Assembly: GCA_047921215.1 (NCBI GenBank) | Contig: JBLRWO010000010.1 | Span: 1 to 64,000 of the forward strand | Direction: 5' to 3' | DNA: 64,000 nucleotides | DNA from: RECM01 sp047921215 | Lineage (GTDB): Bacteria > Bacteroidota > Rhodothermia > Balneolales > Cyclonatronaceae | In this document: positions 8,269 to 17,016 of the stretch, in pieces | Position numbering within the stretch: the stretch's first letter is position 1 | How the letters are laid out: each line of letters opens with the position of its first letter | Translations under genes and position numbers: made by a program | Notes under the pieces: generated by a model | What the model was told of the DNA's origin: nothing | Seen by the model: only the letters and a program-made list of their open reading frames with translations | Databases searched by the model: none

Positions 8269-8409
8269 GAACTTCGGTAAACCCCTGCATCCGGCACACT
8301 ATATTTACTTTAATCTGATTAAAAAATACACATGGTGCGGAAAACACATCTGCCGTTTGTATAAGATGTTCCTTTTGCCGGTAATATTTCGCTGCTTGCT
8401 TCCGTTCAT

Positions 8410-8438
8410 TTGACATTCATTACTGCTTGCCCTAATAT
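8410..8438 (+). promoter_or_regulatory. Promoter of the lipoprotein/PorV-like operon
   Basis: TTGACA at 8410-8415, 17 bp spacer, TAATAT at 8433-8438. The predicted start near 8445 leaves a 5' UTR of about 78 nt before the TTG start at 8523. The rest of the 8269-8522 interval, upstream of and around this promoter, shows no gene: the reading frame at 8186-8413 is antisense to the trp leader and has no family features. Confidence 0.75.
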
Positions 8439-8522
8439 CACTGTAACAATTAACAGATTTTTAGCTTATTGTCTCAGAGATATCGCAATTATTACAACTA
8501 ACATCAAAAGATCCATACTCTG

Positions 8523-9329
8523 TTGAGCGTTCGTAATTCCCTTTTATCCTTAATCGCGCTGGTTTTCCTGATTCAATGTGACAATCCACCGGGTCCGTCA
8601 GATTATTTTTCAGACGTTGCTTCGCTTACGGCTTTTGAAATAACCCCCGGTCGTGTAGAATTTGACAGGAGCGTCGGCGCTGTTGATACCACTCTGTCCA
8701 TACAGCTGTCTGTTTCCCTCACATCCGGGTTCACAACATCACCGGCACCCGATTACCAGATAATTGATAATACCACCGGCAACATCGTCAGACAGGGGCA
8801 ATTTTCCGATTTTCTGGAACAGAGTTACAGCTGGTCTCAAATAGTGTTGATTGAAACCCAGACCACAGTGATCAGGGAATTTTCAGTCTACGCATGGTTA
8901 AGTGACGAGTCGGGCAGCAGGCTCAGTGCGGTACAGGGCAAATTCAATATCGTTGGTTTTTCGACATCACCGCCTGAAATACTATGGGTGGAAAATCCTG
9001 ATTCTGTACAGATACCTGCTACCGGATCTGTCAGCATTGATTTTCAGGCCAAGGTTTTTCATCCCGACGGACAGGGTAATATATCGCGGGTTCTCATCGA
9101 TCTGATCGATAACACCGGCAGCACCCTTAACGGGTCGCCATTCGATCTGTTCGATGATGGCCGGCTTGAGGAATCAGGTGATGCCGTTGCCGGTGACAGT
9201 GTATACACCAGACGTTTCGCCATTGGTGCAAGCAACCAACCTGATGAACTTACTGTACGTTATCATGCCCTCGACCGATTTGGAGCCTCGAGTGATACGG
9301 TGTCATCAAACCTCGTAATATGGAGATGA
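8523..9329 (+). CDS. Secreted lipoprotein with Ig-like/anchor-type domains
   Basis: Begins with a TTG codon at 8523; the following 18 residues are a hydrophobic signal ending in the lipobox LIQC with C19 as the acylated cysteine, so it should be an outer- or inner-membrane lipoprotein of about 250 residues. The region after ~150 has a beta-sandwich pattern and the segment DLFDDGRLEESGDAVAGDSVYTRRF near 212-236 resembles the end of 'choice-of-anchor' or periplasmic Ig-like domains. No enzyme motif is seen. It heads an operon with a beta-propeller protein and two PorV-like barrels, the stop codon overlapping the next start, so a role in the same envelope or secretion complex is inferred. Exact function unknown. 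Confidence 0.8.
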   Translation: MSVRNSLLSLIALVFLIQCDNPPGPSDYFSDVASLTAFEITPGRVEFDRSVGAVDTTLSIQLSVSLTSGFTTSPAPDYQIIDNTTGNIVRQGQFSDFLEQSYSWSQIVLIETQTTVIREFSVYAWLSDESGSRLSAVQGKFNIVGFSTSPPEILWVENPDSVQIPATGSVSIDFQAKVFHPDGQGNISRVLIDLIDNTGSTLNGSPFDLFDDGRLEESGDAVAGDSVYTRRFAIGASNQPDELTVRYHALDRFGASSDTVSSNLVIWR

Positions 9330-10891
9330 CCTTGAAATTATATCCACATCCCGTTATCCGCTCAGTATTCCAGGGATTGTTATTGTCAATGGTATTTGTA
9401 ATGATGGCAGCTCCTGTTTCCAGGGCACAGCTTACCGGGGAGGTGATCGACCGCTACACCAGCATTACGCAAAACAGTATTTCAAACATGGGTGCTCTTG
9501 GTGATACCCTCTGGACAGGTCCCCTGTTGTTTTATACACTTGAGGGAACCGTCAACTTTTTTGCACCAGAGGGTGCAGACTCGGTACTTGAGGGTCGGGG
9601 CAGATTATTCTCGATCAGTGTAAGTCCTGATACAGTTATAGCCGGTCTCGGGTACAATGACGACGCAACCGGTGAATCGGTGCAAACCGGCCTTGGTTTT
9701 CACACCACTACAGACGGTGGCCTGACCTGGGACTTCATTCCTCTGCCTCTTGATGACCCTGAAGCCACAAGTATATTATATGGTGGCCGGTTTGTTGAAT
9801 CAGTACCGGTGATTGTACCCCAGCAGTCACCGCCTTTTGATGTAACCCATGCAGGGAATACGGTTTTCTATGCCGGATGGGCTTCAGGAATAAGGCGCAG
9901 CCTCGATTTCGGGGAAACGTGGGAGCGTATTCTGCTCCCCCCCACTACGTTGAGGGAGTTGCGCCCGAACCGGAGTTATGATTTTGTGTTCGACCCGCGC
10001 CTCGACAATAATTTCCTGGGATTTTCGGTACTTGTTGACCGTGATGGTTACGTGTGGGCAGGTACGGCAGCCGGATTAAATATATCAGCGAATGCCCTTA
10101 CCGCCCCGGCCGACAGTATAGGTTGGCTGCGCCACTGGGCTGGAACTGAAAACAACCGCATGCTGGGTAACTGGGTCATTAAAATGCGTGAAAATCCCAA
10201 AGATGGCCGGATCTGGATGACCAACTGGATTGCGGCCCAGGGTGAACAACAGGGAGTGGTCAGTACGGCCGACAAGGGTAATACTTTTACCCGGTATCTC
10301 GAAGGCGAGCGAATATATGATATTGCATTTTATGATGATACGATCTATGCCTCAGGTGACAATGGTCTTTTTATCAGCCGGAATAACGGGCAGACCTGGG
10401 AGCAGATTTCACAGATCCGCAGCCCTAATGCGTTGATAAAACGTACGGCCAATTACCTGAGTCTGGCCCATACCACAGAACGCCTCTGGGTTGGAACCAC
10501 GGATGGTTTGGCCTCCACCAACGATCAGGGCAGAACATGGCATATAACACGTGTTGAATATCCGCTGAAGGGGGGCAATCAGCTTGTGCCTGAAGGTCGT
10601 AATGTAAATGCATATGCCTATCCGAATCCGTTTTCACCATCCATACATGATATTGTACGATTGCGGTTTGAAGCCCCTGCATCCGGCCTGGCTACCGTTC
10701 GCCTGTTCGATTTCGGTATGAATCTGATAAGAGAGCTCGAAACGGATTTTCAGGTTACTACAGGGCGTAAATATGAGGTTATCTGGGACGGAACCGACAA
10801 TTCTGGCCGCAAAGCAGGCAACGGTGCCGTTTTCTACCGTATATCTGTGGGTAATGATCACACCACCGGAAAAATCCTGGTTCTTGAATGA
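9320..10891 (+). CDS. Secreted beta-propeller protein with FlgD/T9SS-like C-terminal domain
   Basis: A cleavable signal peptide (hydrophobic about residues 14-32, ending SRAQ) precedes a ~390-residue region with recurring 'TTDGGLTWDFI', 'SLDFGETWERI', 'SRNNGQTWEQI', 'TNDQGRTWHIT' blades, the Asp-box/BNR pattern of sortilin-like propellers. The last ~90 residues start YPNPFSPS and end in WDGTDNSGRKAGNGAVFYRI, the FlgD-like Ig fold common to type IX secretion sorting domains. Two starts are possible: ATG 9320 or ATG 9326; the second makes an ATGA overlap with the preceding stop. Probably exported to the surface; the ligand is unknown. Confidence 0.85.
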   Translation: MEMTLKLYPHPVIRSVFQGLLLSMVFVMMAAPVSRAQLTGEVIDRYTSITQNSISNMGALGDTLWTGPLLFYTLEGTVNFFAPEGADSVLEGRGRLFSISVSPDTVIAGLGYNDDATGESVQTGLGFHTTTDGGLTWDFIPLPLDDPEATSILYGGRFVESVPVIVPQQSPPFDVTHAGNTVFYAGWASGIRRSLDFGETWERILLPPTTLRELRPNRSYDFVFDPRLDNNFLGFSVLVDRDGYVWAGTAAGLNISANALTAPADSIGWLRHWAGTENNRMLGNWVIKMRENPKDGRIWMTNWIAAQGEQQGVVSTADKGNTFTRYLEGERIYDIAFYDDTIYASGDNGLFISRNNGQTWEQISQIRSPNALIKRTANYLSLAHTTERLWVGTTDGLASTNDQGRTWHITRVEYPLKGGNQLVPEGRNVNAYAYPNPFSPSIHDIVRLRFEAPASGLATVRLFDFGMNLIRELETDFQVTTGRKYEVIWDGTDNSGRKAGNGAVFYRISVGNDHTTGKILVLE

Positions 10892-11955
10892 TGATTAAAC
10901 TGCAAGGAAATAGAACAACCGGAATGGTGATGGCAATGTTGCTGGCCGGCATGCTCCTGCTTGCCGACACGGCATCTGCCCAGTCGGGAGGTTTTGCCGG
11001 TGCCTATTCAAGGATGGGTTTCGGGGCAAGAGGAATTGGTGCAGGTAATGTATTTACATCTACCGCTTTCGATGGAATATATGCTCACTACAATCCTGCA
11101 CTGGCCGCCTTTAACCGGGGTAACCAGATCGATCTGTCCTCATCACTGATGTCACAGGACCGGACGCTCAATACTGTGAATGCAACGTTTTCCCTACCTC
11201 CCAATGCCGGCATCAACGCCGGTATCATACACGCCGGGGTATCAGACTTTGATGGTCGTACCCTCAGCGGATATCCTACCGACCGGTTTTCGATTAACGA
11301 TTATCAGCTTTTTGTAGCTTTCGGTTTGCGTGCCAACGACCGTCTGAATCTCGGATTTGCCGCCAAGGTGGTTCATGCAAGCTATTTTGAGGATGTTAAC
11401 CGTCCGTGGGGCTTTGGGATCGATTTGGGCCTTACTTACCGGTTGATTACAGGCTTATCGCTAGGCTTTACCGTTCAGGATATCCTCACGTCATTGAACT
11501 GGGATACTTCCGATTTGTACGGCACTGCCGGAAGTACCCGTAAAGACGATCGCTTCCCTACCCGTTTTAAATTTGCGCTTAGTTATGTACTGCCAAACCA
11601 GAAATTGATGTTTGGTACCGAGTACGAAATTCGGACACAACGTTCTGACATCATAACCTCACAGGTTAGCGAAGGAACTGGCAGTCCGCGCATTATTCGA
11701 AGTACCGATCAGGTAACAACTTCGAGCAGCCAGTACCGCATTGGAAGTGTGTACCATGTTCACGAACGTTTCTCATTGAGGGCAGGATTGCAGATACTTG
11801 ATTTTGAGTATATTGAAGAAAGCATTCAGTATTCTGCCGGGTTCTCCGTGCACCTCCCGTTCGACCGGTTCAGCCCCTCGGTCGATTACGCTGTTGTACA
11901 GGAACCTGACGGCGTAAGCCTGATGCATGTGTTTGCACTCCGATTTAACCTGTAA
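10888..11955 (+). CDS. PorV/PorQ-like outer-membrane beta-barrel protein
   Basis: Signal peptide (about residues 10-31, ending ADTASAQ), then the family entry signature SRMGFGARGIGAGNVFTSTAFDG-x-YAHYNPA near 41-70, typical of UPF0164/PorV-PorQ 14-strand barrels of the FadL fold. Alternating hydrophobic strands continue to a C-terminal aromatic-rich end (LMHVFALRFNL), as expected for an outer-membrane barrel. In Bacteroidota PorV shuttles type IX cargo and PorQ is a system component. It overlaps the preceding gene by 4 nt (ATGA) and the following gene by 1 nt. Which of PorV or PorQ it corresponds to cannot be decided from sequence reading. Confidence 0.83.
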   Translation: MMIKLQGNRTTGMVMAMLLAGMLLLADTASAQSGGFAGAYSRMGFGARGIGAGNVFTSTAFDGIYAHYNPALAAFNRGNQIDLSSSLMSQDRTLNTVNATFSLPPNAGINAGIIHAGVSDFDGRTLSGYPTDRFSINDYQLFVAFGLRANDRLNLGFAAKVVHASYFEDVNRPWGFGIDLGLTYRLITGLSLGFTVQDILTSLNWDTSDLYGTAGSTRKDDRFPTRFKFALSYVLPNQKLMFGTEYEIRTQRSDIITSQVSEGTGSPRIIRSTDQVTTSSSQYRIGSVYHVHERFSLRAGLQILDFEYIEESIQYSAGFSVHLPFDRFSPSVDYAVVQEPDGVSLMHVFALRFNL

Positions 11956-12926
11956 TGAAAAGATATCTGTCGTTTTACCTTCTCTTGCTGTTTCCATGTG
12001 TGCTGGTTGTTTCACCAGGTCTTGCCCAGAACCAGTCGCCCGGTCTTCAGTTCCTCAATATCGGGCCGAATGCCCGGAGTCTTGCCATTTCGGAGGCACA
12101 TACGGCCGTTTTGCTCGGAGCTGAAAACATATTTACCAATCCGGCAAACCTGGTGCTTCAGGATCAGTCGAACCTTGGTCTGGCCTATACCCTCTGGCTC
12201 GGCGACTCCTACAATACCCAGGCCTCGTTCAATTACAAAAGAGAAAATGATGCTTTTGGTGTAGGTATTCTTTCCAGTGTGGTGGATGATATAACTGTAC
12301 GGCAGCAGCCGGGGCCGGCACTTGACGATTTTTCGGTTCGCTATCTCGCCCTTGCAGGTAGCTATTCAAGACGTTTCGGACCTGTAGCTGCCGGGATTAC
12401 AGGTATGTACCTTTTTGAGCAATTTTTTGAACAAAACGCTTCAGGTTTCGCTTTCAGTGCGGGCGTGTCAACAGAATTTCTGGACAGAAGACTCAGGGCA
12501 TCGGCGGTACTGCTCAATTACGGGGAAATGAATGAACTGAATATAACGAGCTCGGAAGTGCCTGCTTTTTTCAAAACGGGACTTTCGGCACAGCTGATTC
12601 AATTCTCTGCAATTGGTACTACTGAGATCCCATTACTGGTGTATGTAAGCGGTGATTTCGTGGTGCCGGTTGACCAGAAAAGGCCTGATCCTGCCACCGG
12701 TAATCTCATACAGATCGATCCGTACGGTGCAATCGGCATTAATGCCGAGGTATATGAACTGGTCACCCTTCGGGCCGGATACAGGACAGGCGATACAGCA
12801 CGGCCGGTTAGTTTCGGAGCATCCATCAATGTTAAACCGATTGAATTCAATTACGCTCTTGTTCCTTTTGAAACCGGTTTCGGTACGGTACATTCGGTGA
12901 GTTTGCAGTATAACTTCAACTTATAG
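11955..12926 (+). CDS. PorV-family outer-membrane protein (second copy)
   Basis: Signal peptide to about residue 24 (SPGLAQ), then LQFLNIGPNARSLAISEAHTA-x-LLGAENIFTNPANL, the PorV/UPF0164 entry motif, and 323 residues of predicted beta strands ending VSLQYNFNL. It is only distantly like its neighbour at 10888, so the two are paralogous partners rather than a recent duplication. The start ATG shares one base with the previous stop (TAATG), indicating translational coupling. Together with the lipoprotein and propeller protein it suggests a dedicated surface-assembly module. Confidence 0.83.
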   Translation: MKRYLSFYLLLLFPCVLVVSPGLAQNQSPGLQFLNIGPNARSLAISEAHTAVLLGAENIFTNPANLVLQDQSNLGLAYTLWLGDSYNTQASFNYKRENDAFGVGILSSVVDDITVRQQPGPALDDFSVRYLALAGSYSRRFGPVAAGITGMYLFEQFFEQNASGFAFSAGVSTEFLDRRLRASAVLLNYGEMNELNITSSEVPAFFKTGLSAQLIQFSAIGTTEIPLLVYVSGDFVVPVDQKRPDPATGNLIQIDPYGAIGINAEVYELVTLRAGYRTGDTARPVSFGASINVKPIEFNYALVPFETGFGTVHSVSLQYNFNL

Positions 12927-12935
12927 AGACGGGGG

Positions 12936-14078
12936 GTGCCCGGAATGGCCCATGTAGTAATGCTCGTACACAGCGATTATTACCACGATAACCGGGTAGT
13001 GCGTGAAGCCGAGCTGCTGGCATCTGAACACTATAAAGTTACCGTTTTGGCGGCGGATACCGGCCTCGGTGAAGCGCACAGCACTGGTTACTTGAATGGA
13101 GTGGAAATCATTACCTGCCGCCTGGGTGCTGAATCAGGAAAAAAGAGGTTCATCAGCATGATGAGGGCCTACTGGAAGCAACTTAAACATCTGCGACCCG
13201 ATATTGTACATGCACACGATCTGGACACACTTCTTCCTGCGTGGCGTTTTACACGAAGCAGGGCAGTTCCGCTAATATACGACTCACATGAACTCTACCT
13301 TGAGTCGACCGGGCTGCGCGGCCGCAGCGTTAGCCGGTTTATTTGGGCGGTACTGGAAAGGGTACTCATACACAGAACGAATGCAGTTATAACCGTTTGC
13401 GACAGTATTGCCCGGTATCTGCAGTCCCGGTACAATCTTGAACGAAAACCGGACGTGATCCGGAATTTTTCCAATAGAGTCAAATTTTCCGGATTACCGA
13501 TAAATGACCTGCCGGAGCCGGTGCGGGACCTGAGATCCCGTATGCCGTTTGTTTCTGTTTACCAGGGGGTACTACGTGAAGGGCGTGGGCTGAATCTGAT
13601 CACGAATGTTGTTCATCAAACTGAAAATTGGGGGCTGATTATCTGCGGTAGTGGCCCTATGAGCGGAGAGCTGCAGAAGAAAATTTTGCAAATGAAAGCT
13701 GCAGACCGGATTATACTGACCGGACAGCTGCCGCATACAATCCTGGCCGGTGTAACCGGTATAGCTGATGCAGGATTTTGCTACATAGAGCCGATATCCC
13801 TGAGCTACAGATATGCACTTCCCAATAAATTGAGTGAGTACATACAATCGGGCGTGCCGGTCATCGGGTCAGACCTGCCTGAGATCAGGCGATTGATCGA
13901 TAATTTCCACGCCGGCTTTGTTTGCAGCAACGGCGACCAAATAGTGCAGTCACTCCGGAAACTTGAAAAACCGGAAGTTGCTGAAGGAATACATCAAAAT
14001 CTCAGGAAGGCCGCACCCCTGCTGAGCTGGGAAGCTGAAGGGAAAAAGTTAACGGAGTTGTATGAAACCCTGATCTGA
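12936..14078 (+). CDS. Glycosyltransferase family 4 protein
   Basis: GT-B fold retaining glycosyltransferase; about 380 residues. The N-terminal half has VMLVHSDYYHDNRVVREAELLAS (residues 8-30) and DIVHAHDLDTLLPAWR near 90; the C-terminal half has VYQGVLREGRGLNLI, IICGSGPM, and the donor-site stretch ALPNKLSEYIQSGVPVIGSDLPEIRRLI (about 305-332) with the E-x7-E-like arrangement. The open frame begins at GTG 12936; ATG 12945 (MAHVVML) is the more natural start. It follows the barrel gene by 9-18 bp in the same orientation and could glycosylate a surface polymer or an exported protein; the acceptor is unknown. Confidence 0.88.
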   Translation: MPGMAHVVMLVHSDYYHDNRVVREAELLASEHYKVTVLAADTGLGEAHSTGYLNGVEIITCRLGAESGKKRFISMMRAYWKQLKHLRPDIVHAHDLDTLLPAWRFTRSRAVPLIYDSHELYLESTGLRGRSVSRFIWAVLERVLIHRTNAVITVCDSIARYLQSRYNLERKPDVIRNFSNRVKFSGLPINDLPEPVRDLRSRMPFVSVYQGVLREGRGLNLITNVVHQTENWGLIICGSGPMSGELQKKILQMKAADRIILTGQLPHTILAGVTGIADAGFCYIEPISLSYRYALPNKLSEYIQSGVPVIGSDLPEIRRLIDNFHAGFVCSNGDQIVQSLRKLEKPEVAEGIHQNLRKAAPLLSWEAEGKKLTELYETLI

Positions 14079-14137
14079 CCCTGTCCGGATATTCAGTAAT
14101 TTGTTTATGCAGACGTCAGACCGTTTCTTTCTGACCA

Positions 14138-14989
14138 CTATCGATCCACCACCACAATCACATCATCCTCACCGTTGTTGTCATTATCTTCGTCGCTCAT
14201 AATATCACGGAAATAGTGAACCGATGACATAATGAGTCCTTTTCCGATAAAAACAACAAATACGAGCAGGAGCCCTATCTCCTGAAGAAACAGGATGGCG
14301 AGCAAATAACCGGTAAACAGGAAAATCCGGGGCCGGTGTCGACGCGCATACTTTTTGCCGAACCGCGGTATTTTATCGAAAGGTACAGTACTCACCATCA
14401 ACAGTGAAAGGATGATTACCATGGGGATCAGTACACTGTTCACGCCATATTCAAAAACATCGAAAAATTCCATGTTATTACGGAAGGTAAGGTAGAATCC
14501 AACCAGCATCATGGCATGAGCCGGAATGGGCAGGCCCCTGAAAAAGTCGGAATCGTTGTCTTTTGCTTCCAGGTTAAATCGTGCAAGACGAACCGCACCA
14601 CAGAGTGCCGGCAGTGCACAGACTATGATGATGGCCAGAGCACTGATATCCGATAAAGTGAATGCATAGAGCAGGAAACCAGGCGCTACACCGAATGATA
14701 CCACATCACTTAGCGAGTCGAGCTCAATTCCGAACGAGCTGGTCGACTTGGTCAGCCTGGCCATGAAGCCGTCGAGTGCGTCGAAAAGGCCGGCGAAAAC
14801 GATCAGCCATGCACCATACAACAGCTGGCCCTCATAAATCTGGGTAAGAGCGGCAAAACCGCAAAAGAGATTCATCAGGGTAAAAAAACTGGGGACAATC
14901 GTTCTTGGGATCGGTTTTTTGAGCCGGTTTTTCAATCGTTCGTTGTACCGTTTGGCGAACTGTCTGCGGCGCTGAATCCGGTAACTCAT
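14138..14989 (-). CDS. pssA: CDP-diacylglycerol-serine O-phosphatidyltransferase
   Basis: Membrane enzyme making phosphatidylserine from CDP-DAG and serine. The CDP-alcohol phosphotransferase signature D-G-x2-A-R-x8-G-x3-D-x3-D is complete in DALDGFMARLTK...FGIELDSLSD near residues 70-98. Around eight hydrophobic segments follow. The ~20 charged residues at the N-terminus (RRRQFAKRYNERLKNRLKK) and acidic C-terminus (SDEDNDNNGEDD) are lineage-specific decoration. It overlaps the upstream psd by 4 nt (14986-14989), so the two steps to phosphatidylethanolamine are co-translated. Confidence 0.95.
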   Translation of the reverse strand: MSYRIQRRRQFAKRYNERLKNRLKKPIPRTIVPSFFTLMNLFCGFAALTQIYEGQLLYGAWLIVFAGLFDALDGFMARLTKSTSSFGIELDSLSDVVSFGVAPGFLLYAFTLSDISALAIIIVCALPALCGAVRLARFNLEAKDNDSDFFRGLPIPAHAMMLVGFYLTFRNNMEFFDVFEYGVNSVLIPMVIILSLLMVSTVPFDKIPRFGKKYARRHRPRIFLFTGYLLAILFLQEIGLLLVFVVFIGKGLIMSSVHYFRDIMSDEDNDNNGEDDVIVVVDR

Positions 14990-15639
14990 GATCTGGTAAA
15001 CCTTCCCATAACAGTAGTGGCCCCTTTTGTTCGATCTCCTGTTTTAACGGAAAGTTCAACACTATCCGGGACAAGTATGTCCATACGTGAGCCGAATTTC
15101 ATCATACCGAATCTCTGTCCGGCCATGGTCACATCCCCCTCAGTCAGATCATATACAATTCGCCTGGCAACGAAACCGGTAATCTGCCTGAAGAAAATCT
15201 TTGTGCCCGACGGATGCTTCAGTCCGAATTCGGAGCGTTCGTTGAGTGTGGATGATTTTTCATGCCAGGCGACCAGGTACAGACCGGGATGGTATTTAAG
15301 ATATTCGATTTTTCCGGCAGCGGGAACCCAGTTAACATGAACATCCAGTGGTGAAAGAAAAATACTGATCTGGGTTGCCTCACTCTTTATGTAGGTGTTT
15401 TCCGTTACCCGGCTGATTGCAATTACTTTACCATCGGCTGGTGCCAGCAACAGGTCCTCACCTTCCGGTGGAACCCGTTTAGGATTTCGAAAAAAGTAGA
15501 GTGTGAATGACAGAAAAAACAAGCCGGCTGCAATCATCACATAACCCGGCCAGCCACCGGCCCAGATGCCGCCAAATACAAGAAGAACGGTCAAAAAAAA
15601 GACCGTGGTTACAACATTGGTCCCCTCTTTAGCAATCAT
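14986..15639 (-). CDS. psd: Phosphatidylserine decarboxylase (short, archaeal-type)
   Basis: Decarboxylates phosphatidylserine to phosphatidylethanolamine using a pyruvoyl group made by self-cleavage. The short 217-residue form matches the PSD-A subfamily. The processing site is G183-S184 in MMKFGSRMDILVP; LLAPADGKV (64-72) and FLSPLDVHVNWVPAAG (94-109) with the conserved His are present. Two N-terminal transmembrane segments (about 10-50) anchor it. It overlaps pssA and is 1 bp from rseP, forming the operon dxr-rseP-psd-pssA on the minus strand. Confidence 0.95.
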   Translation of the reverse strand: MIAKEGTNVVTTVFFLTVLLVFGGIWAGGWPGYVMIAAGLFFLSFTLYFFRNPKRVPPEGEDLLLAPADGKVIAISRVTENTYIKSEATQISIFLSPLDVHVNWVPAAGKIEYLKYHPGLYLVAWHEKSSTLNERSEFGLKHPSGTKIFFRQITGFVARRIVYDLTEGDVTMAGQRFGMMKFGSRMDILVPDSVELSVKTGDRTKGATTVMGRFTRS

Positions 15640-15640
15640 A

Positions 15641-16993
15641 TCAGTTTACAATGTGACGCATAATGTCGTTGAATGTCACAAATATAAAGAGACCAATGAT
15701 CAATATTAAACCGATCTGCTGAAGGGCCATCCGTACTTTAACCGAGGGTTCACGGCGCGTTATCCCTTCGTAGGCAAGAAATACAAGGTAGCCGCCGTCG
15801 AGTACGGGTATTGGCAGAATGTTGATGATTGCCAGAGAAATGCTCAGAAACGCAGTTATCATCCAGAATCCGAACAGGCCTCCCTGGTCTGTTACCTCTT
15901 TGGTAACAGAGGCAATTGCTACCGGGCCGCCCAGATTGTCGCGTACGGATATCGATCCGGTTAGCATCCTGCTGAATCCGGTAAGAATAGCGGATGTGGT
16001 TTCGTAGGTCATCCGGCCGCCCTCATAGATTGACGAGAATAATCCGTGGTTGATATACTCAATACCAAAATATTCGAACGGATCGACCGGATAGATACCT
16101 ATGGTTTTTGTTTCAGCATTCGGCGTAAGTGGCACGTCAAATACTTCTCCATCACGGCGTACTGTAAGTTCGATCTCACCCTCAGAGTTACTGATGATAG
16201 ATGAAAGCTGCATCCAGTACCCGATGGGTTCACCATTTATGGCAACGAACTCGTCATCTGCCTGCAAACCGGCTTCATCGGCCGGCGATCCGGGTATTAC
16301 CGCTGATGTTTTGCTGGGGAGAGCGTTTTGAATGGACAGAAACTCCTGATTTTTGGAGAGCTGATCCATGAAGTCTTCAGGTGCCTGAATGCGTACAATC
16401 TCCCCGTTCCGTTCAACAGTAAAACTCAGATCGGTGCGTGTTATATCAGGTAACGAAACGAGCTGGCTGATTCCATATGTTTCCGGTTCACGATCATTAA
16501 TGGTTAATATCCGGTCGCCGGTCCGGAATCCGATATTGTGTGCTAGGGAGTTCTCGGCCACATATAAATCGCGGACATTATCAGCAGGAATATGTTGTGT
16601 GCCATAGGTATAGGCAAGTCCGGCATAGATCACTGCAGCCAAAATCATGTTAAAGATTACACCGGCGCTTATCACAATGATTCTCTGCCAGACTGGTTTG
16701 CTGCGGAACTCCCACGGCTCGGGTTCTTTGCCGATAAAATCAGTGTCCATACTCTCATCGATCATGCCGGAAATCTTGACATACCCACCAAGAGGAGTGG
16801 CTGAAAAGCAATAGTCGGTCTCCCCTATTTTCTTTCCGAACAGTCTTGGTGGAAAACCGATCGAAAATCGTTCCACCCGCATCCTGAATAATTTTGCAGC
16901 CAGAAAGTGCCCGAGTTCATGCACCAGCACAAGAATAAACAGCGCTGCAGCAAATATTGCAATGGTCTGCAATATGGTTACGATCCAATCCAT
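15641..16993 (-). CDS. rseP: RIP metalloprotease RseP (site-2 protease)
   Basis: Intramembrane zinc protease that cleaves anti-sigma factors or signal-peptide remnants. HELGHF at residues 25-30 provides H25, E26 and H29; the third ligand region is NILPIPVLDGGYLVF near 390. Between the first and third membrane helices are two PDZ-type domains, recognisable from AENSLAHNIGFRTGDRILTIND and GSPADEAGLQADDEFVAING. At 450 residues it is normal size. It is directly downstream of dxr (23 bp), a widespread pairing. The ECF sigma factor in the window is 38 kb away, so no functional link can be claimed. Confidence 0.95.
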   Translation of the reverse strand: MDWIVTILQTIAIFAAALFILVLVHELGHFLAAKLFRMRVERFSIGFPPRLFGKKIGETDYCFSATPLGGYVKISGMIDESMDTDFIGKEPEPWEFRSKPVWQRIIVISAGVIFNMILAAVIYAGLAYTYGTQHIPADNVRDLYVAENSLAHNIGFRTGDRILTINDREPETYGISQLVSLPDITRTDLSFTVERNGEIVRIQAPEDFMDQLSKNQEFLSIQNALPSKTSAVIPGSPADEAGLQADDEFVAINGEPIGYWMQLSSIISNSEGEIELTVRRDGEVFDVPLTPNAETKTIGIYPVDPFEYFGIEYINHGLFSSIYEGGRMTYETTSAILTGFSRMLTGSISVRDNLGGPVAIASVTKEVTDQGGLFGFWMITAFLSISLAIINILPIPVLDGGYLVFLAYEGITRREPSVKVRMALQQIGLILIIGLFIFVTFNDIMRHIVN

Positions 16994-17016
16994 GTATATT
17001 TTTTAAATTGCTATTG

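Noticed and set aside
8186..8413. 75-codon plus-strand frame overlapping the trp leader
   Set aside because: It is antisense to trpL and its promoter; no start signal or recognisable domain.
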